9,845 bases of DNA from an uncultured Clostridia bacterium (GCA_937889655.1 CALBZG010000189.1:1-9845); one strand, 5' to 3'. Shown: positions 1 through 7,379, counted from the first letter of the stretch. Numbers and translations are program-made. The notes: generated by a model not told the origin, from the letters alone.

Positions 1-46
1 ACCACCGAGATCTACACTCTTTCCCTACACGACGCTCTTCCGATCT
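1..46 (+). other. Illumina sequencing adapter remnant (not genomic)
   Basis: Bases 1-46 match, from memory, the 3' 46 bases of the Illumina TruSeq universal (P5-side) adapter, ending in the diagnostic GCTCTTCCGATCT. Genomic sequence therefore begins at 47. On the minus strand the adapter is read in frame from aroA and adds a false tail ending RKSVV followed by TAG, a well-known mark of adapter read-through. This is an assembly or trimming artefact at a contig end. Confidence 0.98.
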
Positions 47-924
47 AGTCTTGCGCCAAAAGCTGAGATCCCGATAAATATTTCACGGTCAGGCTGCATG
101 GACATAGGAAAAAGTCCCTCCACTTTTATCTCCGGATGTTCGCAAAAATGACCCCCAGAAGCGACGGCAAGGGCGCCTGCTCCAAGCCAGAACGCACCGG
201 CGGACCAGTCGCCTTCTATATCAAACACCTCGCCCGAAGGCATGATATATTTTTGATTGCCTGAAGAGCTGAATTCAAAATATCCGTCCTTTTCGGCGCC
301 ATCGATATCCACTCTGAACGCAACCATGGTCTGCAGGGTGAGCCCGATATAGCCTTCTGAAACCAGCGGCATGGTCACGATCAGCTTGCTTTTTTCGGGC
401 AAAAGCGTCATGGCAAAGAGCATGCCCGAAATATATTGAGAGGTCATATCCCCCGGAAATTTGAATACACCGGCATTGAGTTTGCCGGTCATAACACAGA
501 TAGTATCCGGCTCCAATGATGCTTCGAACCCACAGCCGTGAGCAGAAAGTTTTTCTTTGATAACGCCGATCGGCCTCCCGAAGATGGAACCTTTTCCTTT
601 GAAAGCCACCTTGTTTTCCTTCGTTTTCAATGCAGCCACCACGGGCAGCAGGAACCTGAGGCAGGTCGCGCTTTCACCGCACTGAACTACAGCATCCTTC
701 CCATTCTTTATATCTGCCAGCTGCTTCACTGCCTCAGACATATATCTTGTGTCCGCGCAGGTATATTCATTGATGTCCACAGCGGGCATGGAACTGTGCC
801 TGCTTGGGTCGTCTCCAGTTACTTCGGACAACGCTGCTGCTAAGAGAAACCTCTGCTCCATGGATTTGGATGCCGGGGCCTTCACTGTTCCCGACAATAT
901 TTTAGGTGTTATTTTCGCCTTCAT
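47..924 (-). CDS. aroA: 3-phosphoshikimate 1-carboxyvinyltransferase (EPSP synthase), 3' end missing
   Basis: Cytoplasmic enzyme of the shikimate pathway that transfers the enolpyruvyl group of PEP to shikimate-3-phosphate. About 292 genuine residues are present of a usual 420-430. Visible motifs are PASKSMEQR (K20, S21, R25; phosphate and PEP contacts), CGESATCLRF (residues 82-91), GRPIG (R117), GDMTSQYISG (159-167) and IEGDWSAGAF (237-245). The C-terminal catalytic Asp and Lys-Glu region (E. coli D313, K340, E341) is lost at the contig end; the last seven residues that can be translated are adapter. The ATG at 924 has an AAGGAG Shine-Dalgarno 8 bases upstream (933-938). It lies 58 bases after aroB. 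Two oddities: alanine at residue 86, where E. coli has Gly96, and about ten extra residues near 36-56 compared with typical homologues. The family call is firm, but activity cannot be judged without the missing part. Confidence 0.95.
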
Positions 925-961
925 TTTTGCCGCTCCTTATTTGTTTATAACCGGATTTAGC

Positions 962-981
962 TTCACATTCATTCACATTCA
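962..981. repeat. Perfect tandem duplication, 2 x 10 bp
   Basis: The unit TTCACATTCA occurs twice back to back (962-971 and 972-981) in the 58-base gap between aroB and aroA. It may be a small slippage duplication that lengthened the spacer just after the aroB stop codon. No regulatory meaning is evident. Confidence 0.6.
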
Positions 982-982
982 A

Positions 983-2068
983 TTAAAAGATGCTGTCCAT
1001 GTATTTAGTCAATTCATCGGTGTCGATTTTTTTCAAACGGCAAGTGCCGATTTCTTCAGGTATGATCAGAGTGATTTCTTTGCTCATCCATTTTTTATCC
1101 TTCAAAACAGCCTCGCGGAGCTGGATTTTATCAAAGGCTTTAAGATCGGTATCAAAGCCCAGGTTTCTCAGCAGTCGCTCCAGTTCAATGCTGAAATCAC
1201 GGGAACTGTAACCCATTTTATAGGCTGCCCTGGCTTCCGCCACCATGCCCATTGCCACTGCTTCTCCATGGGTGACCCTGTAGTTCGAAAGCTTTTCAAT
1301 GGCATGACCAACGGTATGGCCGAAGTTGAGAAGCATCCGTTCTCCGAGATCCCGCTCATCCGCCTGTACGATGGCGCATTTGATCCCGATGCATTTTGCA
1401 GCGATTTCTTCCAGCAGAGGTATGTTGCCGGAATTCAATTCACCAATCGTATCCAGGATGCTGCGATCTTTGATGAATCCATACTTGACTGCTTCCGCCA
1501 AGCCCTCCCTAAAGACACTCTCGGGAAGCGTTTTCAATGTTTCCACATCACAAAGCACCATAGATGGCTGCCAAAACGCGCCCGCCATATTTTTACCTGC
1601 TTTGAGGTTGACGGCGGTTTTCCCTCCAACTGAGGAGTCGACGGCTGCCAACAGCGTCGTAGGGACCTGGACATAACCCATTCCTCTCATGTAGACAGCA
1701 GCGGCAAAACCCGTGATATCACCGGTCACACCGCCCCCTAGGGCAACAAGCACGTCTCCCCGGTTAAAGCCCTCCTCTGCAAGACCGCATAATATGTTGT
1801 TGAGAGTCTCCATATTTTTAGATGTATCCCCTGGCTGAAAAACATAGGCCCAAACTTCAAAGCCTTGGTTCTGTAAGGCTTTCTTCGTTTTTTCCAGATA
1901 TATTGCTGCCACGTTGGAATCCGTTACAATACCGGCTTTAACGGGTTTATCCCCGTTGCAGGCCTCCAGGATCCTTTCGCCCAAAGTATCGATGATCCCG
2001 GCGCCGATAATAATATTATAAGACGTTCCGGACTTCTGGCCCGGAAGCTCCAGTTTGATCGTTTTCAT
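983..2068 (-). CDS. aroB: 3-dehydroquinate synthase
   Basis: Cytoplasmic NAD- and metal-dependent enzyme that cyclises DAHP to 3-dehydroquinate, the second step of the shikimate pathway. The 361-residue product has the usual family length. The N-terminal NAD-binding half carries GGGVTGD (111-117) and PTTLLAAVDSSVGGKTAVN (136-154). The metal-binding half carries REGLAEAVKYG (likely ligand E192), NFGHTVGHAIE (H251) and THGEAVAMGM (H267), followed by the conserved KDKK (323-326). The ATG at 2068 is preceded by an unusually strong purine-rich Shine-Dalgarno, GGGGAGGAGGT (2080-2090). The gene follows aroF by 37 bases and precedes aroA by 58. All expected active-site residues are present, so it is probably functional. 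No other family fits. Confidence 0.98.
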   Translation of the reverse strand: MKTIKLELPGQKSGTSYNIIIGAGIIDTLGERILEACNGDKPVKAGIVTDSNVAAIYLEKTKKALQNQGFEVWAYVFQPGDTSKNMETLNNILCGLAEEGFNRGDVLVALGGGVTGDITGFAAAVYMRGMGYVQVPTTLLAAVDSSVGGKTAVNLKAGKNMAGAFWQPSMVLCDVETLKTLPESVFREGLAEAVKYGFIKDRSILDTIGELNSGNIPLLEEIAAKCIGIKCAIVQADERDLGERMLLNFGHTVGHAIEKLSNYRVTHGEAVAMGMVAEARAAYKMGYSSRDFSIELERLLRNLGFDTDLKAFDKIQLREAVLKDKKWMSKEITLIIPEEIGTCRLKKIDTDELTKYMDSIF

Positions 2069-2105
2069 AATAGTAACGGACCTCCTCCCCTTTGCGAGTT
2101 CTCAG

Positions 2106-3104
2106 CTATAACGCCGCTCTCAATCTTTTCAGGCTTATCATCAGGTCTTTGAATCGTTGCGGATCCAGAGACTGGGCGCCGTCGCACAATGCAGCTTCAG
2201 GCTGGTTGTGAACTTCTATCATGACGCCGTCGGCTCCCGCCGCAGCTGCTGCCAGCGCCATCGGCTTGACGATCCTGGCAATGCCTGTTGCATGGCTTGG
2301 ATCCACGATGACCGGCAAGTGGCTTAGCTCCTTTAACAGCGGCACAGCAGAAAGATCCAGGGTGTTGACTGTTGCCGTTTCAAAAGTCTTGATGCCTCTT
2401 TCACATAGAATCACTTTGCTGTTTCCGGCTGCCATGATGTACTCCGCACTCATCAGTAGATCCTCAAGGGTAGCCGCCGTTCCCCTTTTCAGAAGAATGG
2501 GCTTTTTGATGCCGCCGAGCTCTTTTAGAAGCTCATAGTTCTGCATGTTCCGGGCTCCGACCTGTATCATATCGATTTTGTCAAACATGAATAGATGGTT
2601 GACGTCCATGACTTCCGTGACCACCGGCATGCCGGTGGCTATTTTCGCCTTCAGCAGGAGATCGATACCTTCTTTTCTAAGACCTTGAAATGTATATGGT
2701 GAAGTTCTGGGTTTGAAAGCGCCGCCCCTTAATATGGAGGCTCCCGACTTTTGAACTTCCAGGGCTGTGCTGCAGATCTGCTCCTGAGACTCTACCGAGC
2801 AAGGACCCGCGATCACCTGGAAATTCCCTCCGCCTATTTTAATACCGGCTACATCGATGACTGTATCCTGAGGAAAGAATCTCCTGTTGGCAAGCTTATA
2901 TGGCTCCTGGATCCTTTTTACCCCTTCTACTATATCCAACGCCTTGAACTGATTGGGGTCCAGCCCCACCGTATCCCCGACGATGCCGAGAGTCGTGATT
3001 TTCTGTCCCTGGCTGAAATGATACGTAAATCCTTTTTCTGAAAGCGTGTTCAGAAGCCTGTCCAGTTTTTCCATGTCGGGATTGTTTTTCAATATAATGA
3101 TCAT
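2106..3104 (-). CDS. aroF: 3-deoxy-7-phosphoheptulonate (DAHP) synthase, type I-beta
   Basis: Catalyses the committed step of aromatic biosynthesis, PEP plus erythrose-4-phosphate to DAHP. The 332-residue product has an N-terminal ferredoxin-like regulatory domain (about 1-70) and a TIM barrel, the layout of the Thermotoga maritima enzyme, where the small domain mediates feedback inhibition by aromatic amino acids. Motifs are AGPCSVES (99-106), RGGAFKPRTSPYTFQG (126-141), QVGARN (181-186), LLKRG, PVIVDPSHATG (264-274) and MIEVHNQPEAALCDGAQSL (295-313). Predicted metal ligands are C102, H271, E297 and D308, all present. I chose the ATG at 3104 because GAGGGG (3113-3118) lies 8 bases upstream and homologues start at this point. 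An in-frame TTG at 3140 would add 12 residues but lacks support. It is 51 bases after the aroE-aroK fusion. Feedback control by Phe or Tyr is inferred from the family. Confidence 0.97.
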   Translation of the reverse strand: MIIILKNNPDMEKLDRLLNTLSEKGFTYHFSQGQKITTLGIVGDTVGLDPNQFKALDIVEGVKRIQEPYKLANRRFFPQDTVIDVAGIKIGGGNFQVIAGPCSVESQEQICSTALEVQKSGASILRGGAFKPRTSPYTFQGLRKEGIDLLLKAKIATGMPVVTEVMDVNHLFMFDKIDMIQVGARNMQNYELLKELGGIKKPILLKRGTAATLEDLLMSAEYIMAAGNSKVILCERGIKTFETATVNTLDLSAVPLLKELSHLPVIVDPSHATGIARIVKPMALAAAAAGADGVMIEVHNQPEAALCDGAQSLDPQRFKDLMISLKRLRAAL

Positions 3105-3112
3105 CTTCTTGT

Positions 3113-3118
3113 CCCCTC
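3113..3118 (-). promoter_or_regulatory. Ribosome binding site that decides the aroF start
   Basis: GAGGGG on the minus strand lies 8 bases before the ATG at 3104. It supports that start over the in-frame TTG at 3140, which would add residues not seen in homologues. Confidence 0.8.
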
Positions 3119-3155
3119 TTTTAATACTGTGCCCAGTCAACCTGAAGGATCGATC

Positions 3156-4427
3156 CTATTTATCCGTATTTCCGTCCCGAGGCAAACCGATTTTTTCGTC
3201 CGCGTATTTTTCATAAAGCGGCTTTCTTTCTGCATAGAGCTTTCTGACCGTTTCTCTATCTTTGGAAAGCGGCCGACCCTCCAGTGCAAGATTTTCTATC
3301 GGAACATCCAGCCACAAGATTTTTCCGTTTTGCCGGAGAGCATCCATGGTCTCTTTTCTGAGTATAGCTCCTCCTCCCGTGGCAATGACCTGGGAATGTT
3401 CCTTCCCGATGCCTTTCGCCACCACTGTTTCCAAGTCCCTGAATGCTGATTCCCCATACTTTTCAATGATTTCGGGCACCGGCATTTTAGCTCCCTCCTC
3501 GCAGAGACGATCCATATCAAGAAAGCTTCGCCCCAAAGCCTTGGCATATGCCTGGCCCAGTGTAGTTTTGCCGGCGCCGGGCATTCCGATCAACACAATG
3601 TTGGTGAGGCTTTCTTCCAGAGCGCTGATAAGCTTGTCATTTAAATCTTCCGGATCCCGTCCGTCGGGCAGTGTTCCACCGGTGAACAGTTTGGCAGCGG
3701 CTGTAGCCTGGGCCACCAGCATAGGAAGACCATTACTGTGAGGGATCCCACGATCTCTGGCCTGAAGAAGCAAGTCCGTGGCAAAAGGGTTGTAGACAAC
3801 ATCCAGAACGCCGCAGCATTGGAAAAATCCATCTATGCTGATCAATTTGTCATAATTGTGGGGATAGGTGCCCACTGATGTGGCGTTGATGATGATTTCC
3901 GCATCGTAATGCTCCGGGATATCTTCATATTTGATATATTCATACCCCGACAAAGCTGCATTGCAACGCTCCTCCGGGGAATATCCTTCAAACTTCCTGG
4001 TGGCTATTTTTATCTGTGCCGGGTCATGATCCTTCACCGCTTTTCGCAGAGTGAGGCTGACCCCGCCATCTCCCAGAATAAGGACTTTCCTGCCGGCGAA
4101 CCGGATGTTGGCTCTCTCCGCCATATATAGAAATCCTTTATAGTCTGTATTGTCCCCCATCAGGACCTTTTTGTCCTTTCCGGAAAAATACAGCACATTA
4201 ACGCAACCCGCCTCAGTTGCCAGTTCGCTGACCTCATCAGCTAGCTGCATCGCTCTGACCTTGTAGGGAATGGTCACGGTCAGCCCCTGGTATTGCCTGT
4301 CGGTGATGAATTTGTCAAAGTCTCCTTCAGCCACTTCATATAAATTGAATTCATATCCTCCAATGGCATCATGTATCAACTTCGAATAGCTATGACTTAA
4401 TTTCTTCCCTACCAGTCCAAATGACAT
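3156..4427 (-). CDS. aroE: Bifunctional shikimate dehydrogenase-shikimate kinase (AroE-AroK fusion)
   Basis: Reduces 3-dehydroshikimate to shikimate and phosphorylates it with ATP. Residues 1-262 are AroE: SHSYS (shikimate binding), IPYK with catalytic K56, AGCVNV, GDNTD with D95, a nucleotide loop LGDGGVS (118-124), NATSVGTYP (181-189), YNP (212-214) and NGLPMLVAQ (232-240). Residues 275-423 are shikimate kinase: Walker A GMPGAGKTT (281-289), DMD (D306), GESAFR (R330), ATGGGA (349-354), GRPL (R385) and RKPLYEKYAD (R401). The ATG at 4427 has an AGGAGA Shine-Dalgarno that overlaps the upstream stop codon, giving tight coupling with a 10-base gap. Oddities: the kinase ends 13 residues after KYAD, where E. 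coli AroK continues for about 24, so the C-terminal helix looks shortened; the dinucleotide loop has Asp and Val where GAGGA is usual; and the basic NADP-specificity motif following it is poorly conserved. The fusion is continuous, with no stop or frameshift. Confidence 0.95.
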   Translation of the reverse strand: MSFGLVGKKLSHSYSKLIHDAIGGYEFNLYEVAEGDFDKFITDRQYQGLTVTIPYKVRAMQLADEVSELATEAGCVNVLYFSGKDKKVLMGDNTDYKGFLYMAERANIRFAGRKVLILGDGGVSLTLRKAVKDHDPAQIKIATRKFEGYSPEERCNAALSGYEYIKYEDIPEHYDAEIIINATSVGTYPHNYDKLISIDGFFQCCGVLDVVYNPFATDLLLQARDRGIPHSNGLPMLVAQATAAAKLFTGGTLPDGRDPEDLNDKLISALEESLTNIVLIGMPGAGKTTLGQAYAKALGRSFLDMDRLCEEGAKMPVPEIIEKYGESAFRDLETVVAKGIGKEHSQVIATGGGAILRKETMDALRQNGKILWLDVPIENLALEGRPLSKDRETVRKLYAERKPLYEKYADEKIGLPRDGNTDK

Positions 4428-4437
4428 AACAGGTCTC

Positions 4438-6507
4438 CTATTCCGTGGTGCTTAGTATCTCCTTATTTTTTTCAACCTGGCTGACGCGCATATTGACTAC
4501 GTCGTCCGGATCGATCCCCTCCAGGAGGCCGAGGACAGTCGGTCCCAGATAGATTGTTTTCAATATTTCCCCATCCAGTGAAATCTTGCTGTACTGGGTA
4601 AAATTCTCGCCTTTAATATAATAATCCCCGCCGACCTGAACCACTTCGTTGATTTTAACGGGATTTATGCCCATCTGTATCCCGGTGGCGGTAAATGGAT
4701 TGTATCCTCCATAGATGTAATGCTTTCCGTATAGCATATCATAACCCAGAAACTCCATGCCCTCAATATAAGTTTCGCTGTCCTGATGATTTTGATGATA
4801 TTCGATCATCGTTCCGACGTGGATGTTCAGCCTGTCAAGCACTTCTGCCGACAGCTGGTATACAGAGAGGTCCTGTTCTTTCTTCGGCATCCAGTAATTC
4901 GACCATATGACATATCTGGTCTGATAGAGGTTTCCAGTAGTCAGTTCCTCCTCAGTCATATCGATAGCCGGCAGGTGGTCTCCATACATCACCAGTATGA
5001 CTCTCTCGTCATAATCCTTGAGCGCTTCCGTCAATTCGACAATAAAGTTGTCCATGCTTTTTAAAAGGTTGGCATAGTACTCATACTGCCACCGCAGTTC
5101 ATCATTGGGTGCATCCAGCACCTTAATTTCAGGATTGGCTAACACTTCTTCGGAAGGATATGCTCCATGTCCCTCGACGCTGATGGTATAAATAAAATCC
5201 TCTTTCTCCGATGATTGAAGGGCAGCCATGATGTAATCTGTAAGAACTCCGTCTCTCGCCCAGTTCTTTGGGGTTTTTATGACGTTATTCATGTATTCCA
5301 GGCTGGTGAAGGTATCAAATCCCATGTTTTCAAAAACCTTGTTTCGCCCATAAAATACGCCGCGATGATTATGGATGGCATGCGCAGTGTACCCGATGCT
5401 CTTTAAATCCACCGCTACGCTTTCCACCGGCTCCTTCAATAATATGGATTTGTAAGGATACTCTCCCGGGCCGAAGGATTTGATGCTGATCCCGCAGAGG
5501 GCTTCGAACTCTGTGTTTGCAGTACCCGCACCCACCGACGGCACCGTTAGAAGACCAGTGGAATACTTTCCGGAAAGACTTCTGAAATTGGGGATCGGAT
5601 CTTCAGAGAACGAAACTTTTGTAAACCATTGTGGATCTGCAAAGGATTCCAGCTGGAGAAAGATGATGTTCGCATGTTTAATGCCGTCATCCCCTATTTC
5701 CAAATCCATGACGCCATCATCACCCAGTTCTTCTTCTGTAAAGAGGTTCCTGGCCGCAGTGGGAGTGTAATCCAGAGGCTTGTTTATTCCAGTATTGAGC
5801 CATGTACTGATAAAACAATAAGGAAAACCATTGTCCCGATAGGCATAGGCCAGGTTTCCGAAATAGGTGTCAACAAGACCCGTACGTGTAGCGATGCCAG
5901 TGGCTCCAGAAGTCCCCAACCCGATAGCAAGAACGAGGGCAACGATCTTTCGATAATTCAAGGAGCCGCTTTTTGGTCCTTTGAACCAGAACAGAACGAC
6001 ACCGGCAACAGCCACCGCAAAAATCACTCCCACAACGACCAGCATCGTGGTAGACAAATAATTGGTTGCGATGGTCAGTCCATCTTCTATGTTTGCCATG
6101 TCCTTCGTAGTAAATGGCGTCATCCTTTTCGAAAGGATGATCCCGTTGGTAATGCCAAGGCCAAGCCATACTATGCTGATGAATAGGTAAATCAGAACCT
6201 TTCGCCTGAATAAAAGGCCCAGGCTCATGGTGGCGAAAATGATCAAGGCATTATACAAAAAAACCAGGGGACTTCCTGCCAGGTATCCGAAGCCTCCGCC
6301 CAAAGACTGACGCGCCATGGACTCGATAGCGAAATTGATCAATACAGCCAAAATAGCAGGTACCCATAGCGTGTCTCTGACATATCTGGCATGAAACTTT
6401 TCTATCCATGTCTTTTCGCGATTTTTTTTTGCGGGCTTGACTTTCTTATGTTTGAGCCTTTTTTTAACGCCATCTGTAAACTTATTTCTTATATTGCTGA
6501 AATTCAT
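4438..6507 (-). CDS. LtaS-like membrane phosphoglycerol transferase (LTA synthase family, alkaline phosphatase superfamily)
   Basis: Predicted polytopic membrane enzyme with an outward-facing catalytic domain. The family polymerises glycerol phosphate from phosphatidylglycerol, as in lipoteichoic acid synthesis, or transfers phosphoglycerol to other glycans. The 689 residues comprise a very basic cytoplasmic tail (1-45), five probable membrane helices (about 46-66, 78-98, 103-126, 153-175, 187-207) and a sulfatase-fold domain (about 278-600). Likely metal and nucleophile residues align with S. aureus LtaS: E287 (FLQLES), T329 (GAGTANTEFE), H447 (VEGHG), and D510 and H511 (YGDHLPA). Residues about 616-685 look like an IPT/TIG immunoglobulin-like domain (YYIKGENFTQYSKISLDG). 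The ATG at 6507 overlaps the rsmA stop as ATGA, with an AAGGT Shine-Dalgarno 6 bases upstream. LTA polymerisation itself is inference; a simple phosphoglycerol transferase is equally possible. Confidence 0.9.
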   Translation of the reverse strand: MNFSNIRNKFTDGVKKRLKHKKVKPAKKNREKTWIEKFHARYVRDTLWVPAILAVLINFAIESMARQSLGGGFGYLAGSPLVFLYNALIIFATMSLGLLFRRKVLIYLFISIVWLGLGITNGIILSKRMTPFTTKDMANIEDGLTIATNYLSTTMLVVVGVIFAVAVAGVVLFWFKGPKSGSLNYRKIVALVLAIGLGTSGATGIATRTGLVDTYFGNLAYAYRDNGFPYCFISTWLNTGINKPLDYTPTAARNLFTEEELGDDGVMDLEIGDDGIKHANIIFLQLESFADPQWFTKVSFSEDPIPNFRSLSGKYSTGLLTVPSVGAGTANTEFEALCGISIKSFGPGEYPYKSILLKEPVESVAVDLKSIGYTAHAIHNHRGVFYGRNKVFENMGFDTFTSLEYMNNVIKTPKNWARDGVLTDYIMAALQSSEKEDFIYTISVEGHGAYPSEEVLANPEIKVLDAPNDELRWQYEYYANLLKSMDNFIVELTEALKDYDERVILVMYGDHLPAIDMTEEELTTGNLYQTRYVIWSNYWMPKKEQDLSVYQLSAEVLDRLNIHVGTMIEYHQNHQDSETYIEGMEFLGYDMLYGKHYIYGGYNPFTATGIQMGINPVKINEVVQVGGDYYIKGENFTQYSKISLDGEILKTIYLGPTVLGLLEGIDPDDVVNMRVSQVEKNKEILSTTE

Positions 6508-7379
6508 GATCTTACCTTCGTTATACTGTTTGCCAAGCGGGCAAATTCTTCAATGGACAAAGTTTCCGCCCTTCGGATCGGATCGATATCCGCCTCTTTC
6601 AAAGCCAGGGCTGCAGATTCCTTGTCCAGACCCATGTTCCCGGACAGGGAATTGAGCAGTGTTTTTCTTCTCTGGCCGAAGCCGGCCTTTATGCAACCGA
6701 AAAAAACCTCTTCATCCAGAAGCTTGACTGGAGGCTCTTTTCTCATATCCAGCCTGAGGACGGTGGAATCCACCTTAGGCTTCGGAATAAACACCTCTTT
6801 TGGGACCTGGGCTATTTTAACGACCTTGCAATAATAAGCCACCGCAACTGTTATTGCCCCGTATGTTTTCGATCCCGGGGAGGCAGCAATCCGCTCAGCC
6901 ACTTCTTTTTGCATCATGATGGTTACACTATCCACAGGTATTTTCTCTTCAAGAAGCTTCATTATGATCGGAGTGGTTATATAATACGGAAGATTTCCAA
7001 TCACTTTCACACCCTTTGGTTTATCTCCATTGGGCAGCCTGGCGCTGTTGATGATTTCATGCAGATCTGTTTTTAAAATGTCCTGATTGATAATTTGGAC
7101 ATTTCCAAAATCAGACAGCGTTTCGGAAAGAACCGGCATGAGCCTGCTGTCGATTTCGATGGCGGTCACCACGCCGGCTGTTTGGCAAAGCTCCCTGGTG
7201 ATGACGCCAATTCCCGGCCCTATCTCGATCACATGATCCTTGTCATCGATATAGGACTGTTCGATGATAGCATCGATGATATTTTTATCCGCCAAAAAGT
7301 TTTGCCCCAGGCTTTTAGAAAGTCTGAGGTCATGTTTCGCTTGTAATTCTCTAATCGTTGAGGGTGCGTAAAGCTTCAT
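6504..7379 (-). CDS. rsmA: 16S rRNA (adenine1518-N6/adenine1519-N6)-dimethyltransferase
   Basis: Also called KsgA. It uses S-adenosylmethionine to dimethylate two adjacent adenines in the 3'-terminal hairpin of 16S rRNA during late small-subunit assembly. At 291 residues it is of normal length. Motifs are KSLGQNFL (22-29, RNA-side signature), IEIGPGIGVIT (51-61, SAM motif I), AIEID (73-77), the catalytic NLPYYITTP (129-137), VFIPKPKVDSTV (196-207) and FGQRRKTLLNSL (234-245). The ATG at 7379 lies inside the end of rnmV (29-base overlap) and has a strong GAGGGAGG Shine-Dalgarno (7386-7393). Its stop overlaps the next start by ATGA. The rnmV-rsmA pairing is common in Bacillota and links two rRNA maturation steps. 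No missing residues were seen. Confidence 0.98.
   Translation of the reverse strand: MKLYAPSTIRELQAKHDLRLSKSLGQNFLADKNIIDAIIEQSYIDDKDHVIEIGPGIGVITRELCQTAGVVTAIEIDSRLMPVLSETLSDFGNVQIINQDILKTDLHEIINSARLPNGDKPKGVKVIGNLPYYITTPIIMKLLEEKIPVDSVTIMMQKEVAERIAASPGSKTYGAITVAVAYYCKVVKIAQVPKEVFIPKPKVDSTVLRLDMRKEPPVKLLDEEVFFGCIKAGFGQRRKTLLNSLSGNMGLDKESAALALKEADIDPIRRAETLSIEEFARLANSITKVRS

Noticed and set aside
925..982. Possible promoter or terminator in the aroB-aroA gap
   Set aside because: TATAAA-like bases are present, but no -35 element lies at proper spacing and no hairpin with a T-run is seen. Only the aroA ribosome binding site and the 10-bp tandem repeat are supported.
749..1633. Long open frame (294 codons) on the plus strand
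   Set aside because: It runs antisense through the start of aroA and most of aroB, both clear conserved enzymes. It has no recognisable domain and no convincing Shine-Dalgarno, so it is a shadow of codon bias.
3105..3140. Upstream TTG start for aroF adding 12 residues
   Set aside because: The added residues (TGHSIKRGDKK) do not match homologues and encode the Shine-Dalgarno itself. The ATG at 3104 is better supported.
3146..3157. 12-bp palindrome AGGATCGATCCT at the end of the aroE-aroK fusion
   Set aside because: There is no loop and no T-run on the minus strand after it, and it overlaps the stop codon, so it is not an intrinsic terminator. A chance restriction-like symmetry is more likely.
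6121..6139. Inverted repeat with 8-base arms and 3-base loop (CATCCTTT / AAAGGATG)
   Set aside because: It is inside the LtaS-like coding region, encodes a plausible loop next to a membrane helix, and has no T-run. Treated as coincidence.
5629..6186. Open frame of 185 codons on the plus strand
   Set aside because: It is antisense to the membrane region of the LtaS-like gene. The translation is low-complexity and polar with no family resemblance.
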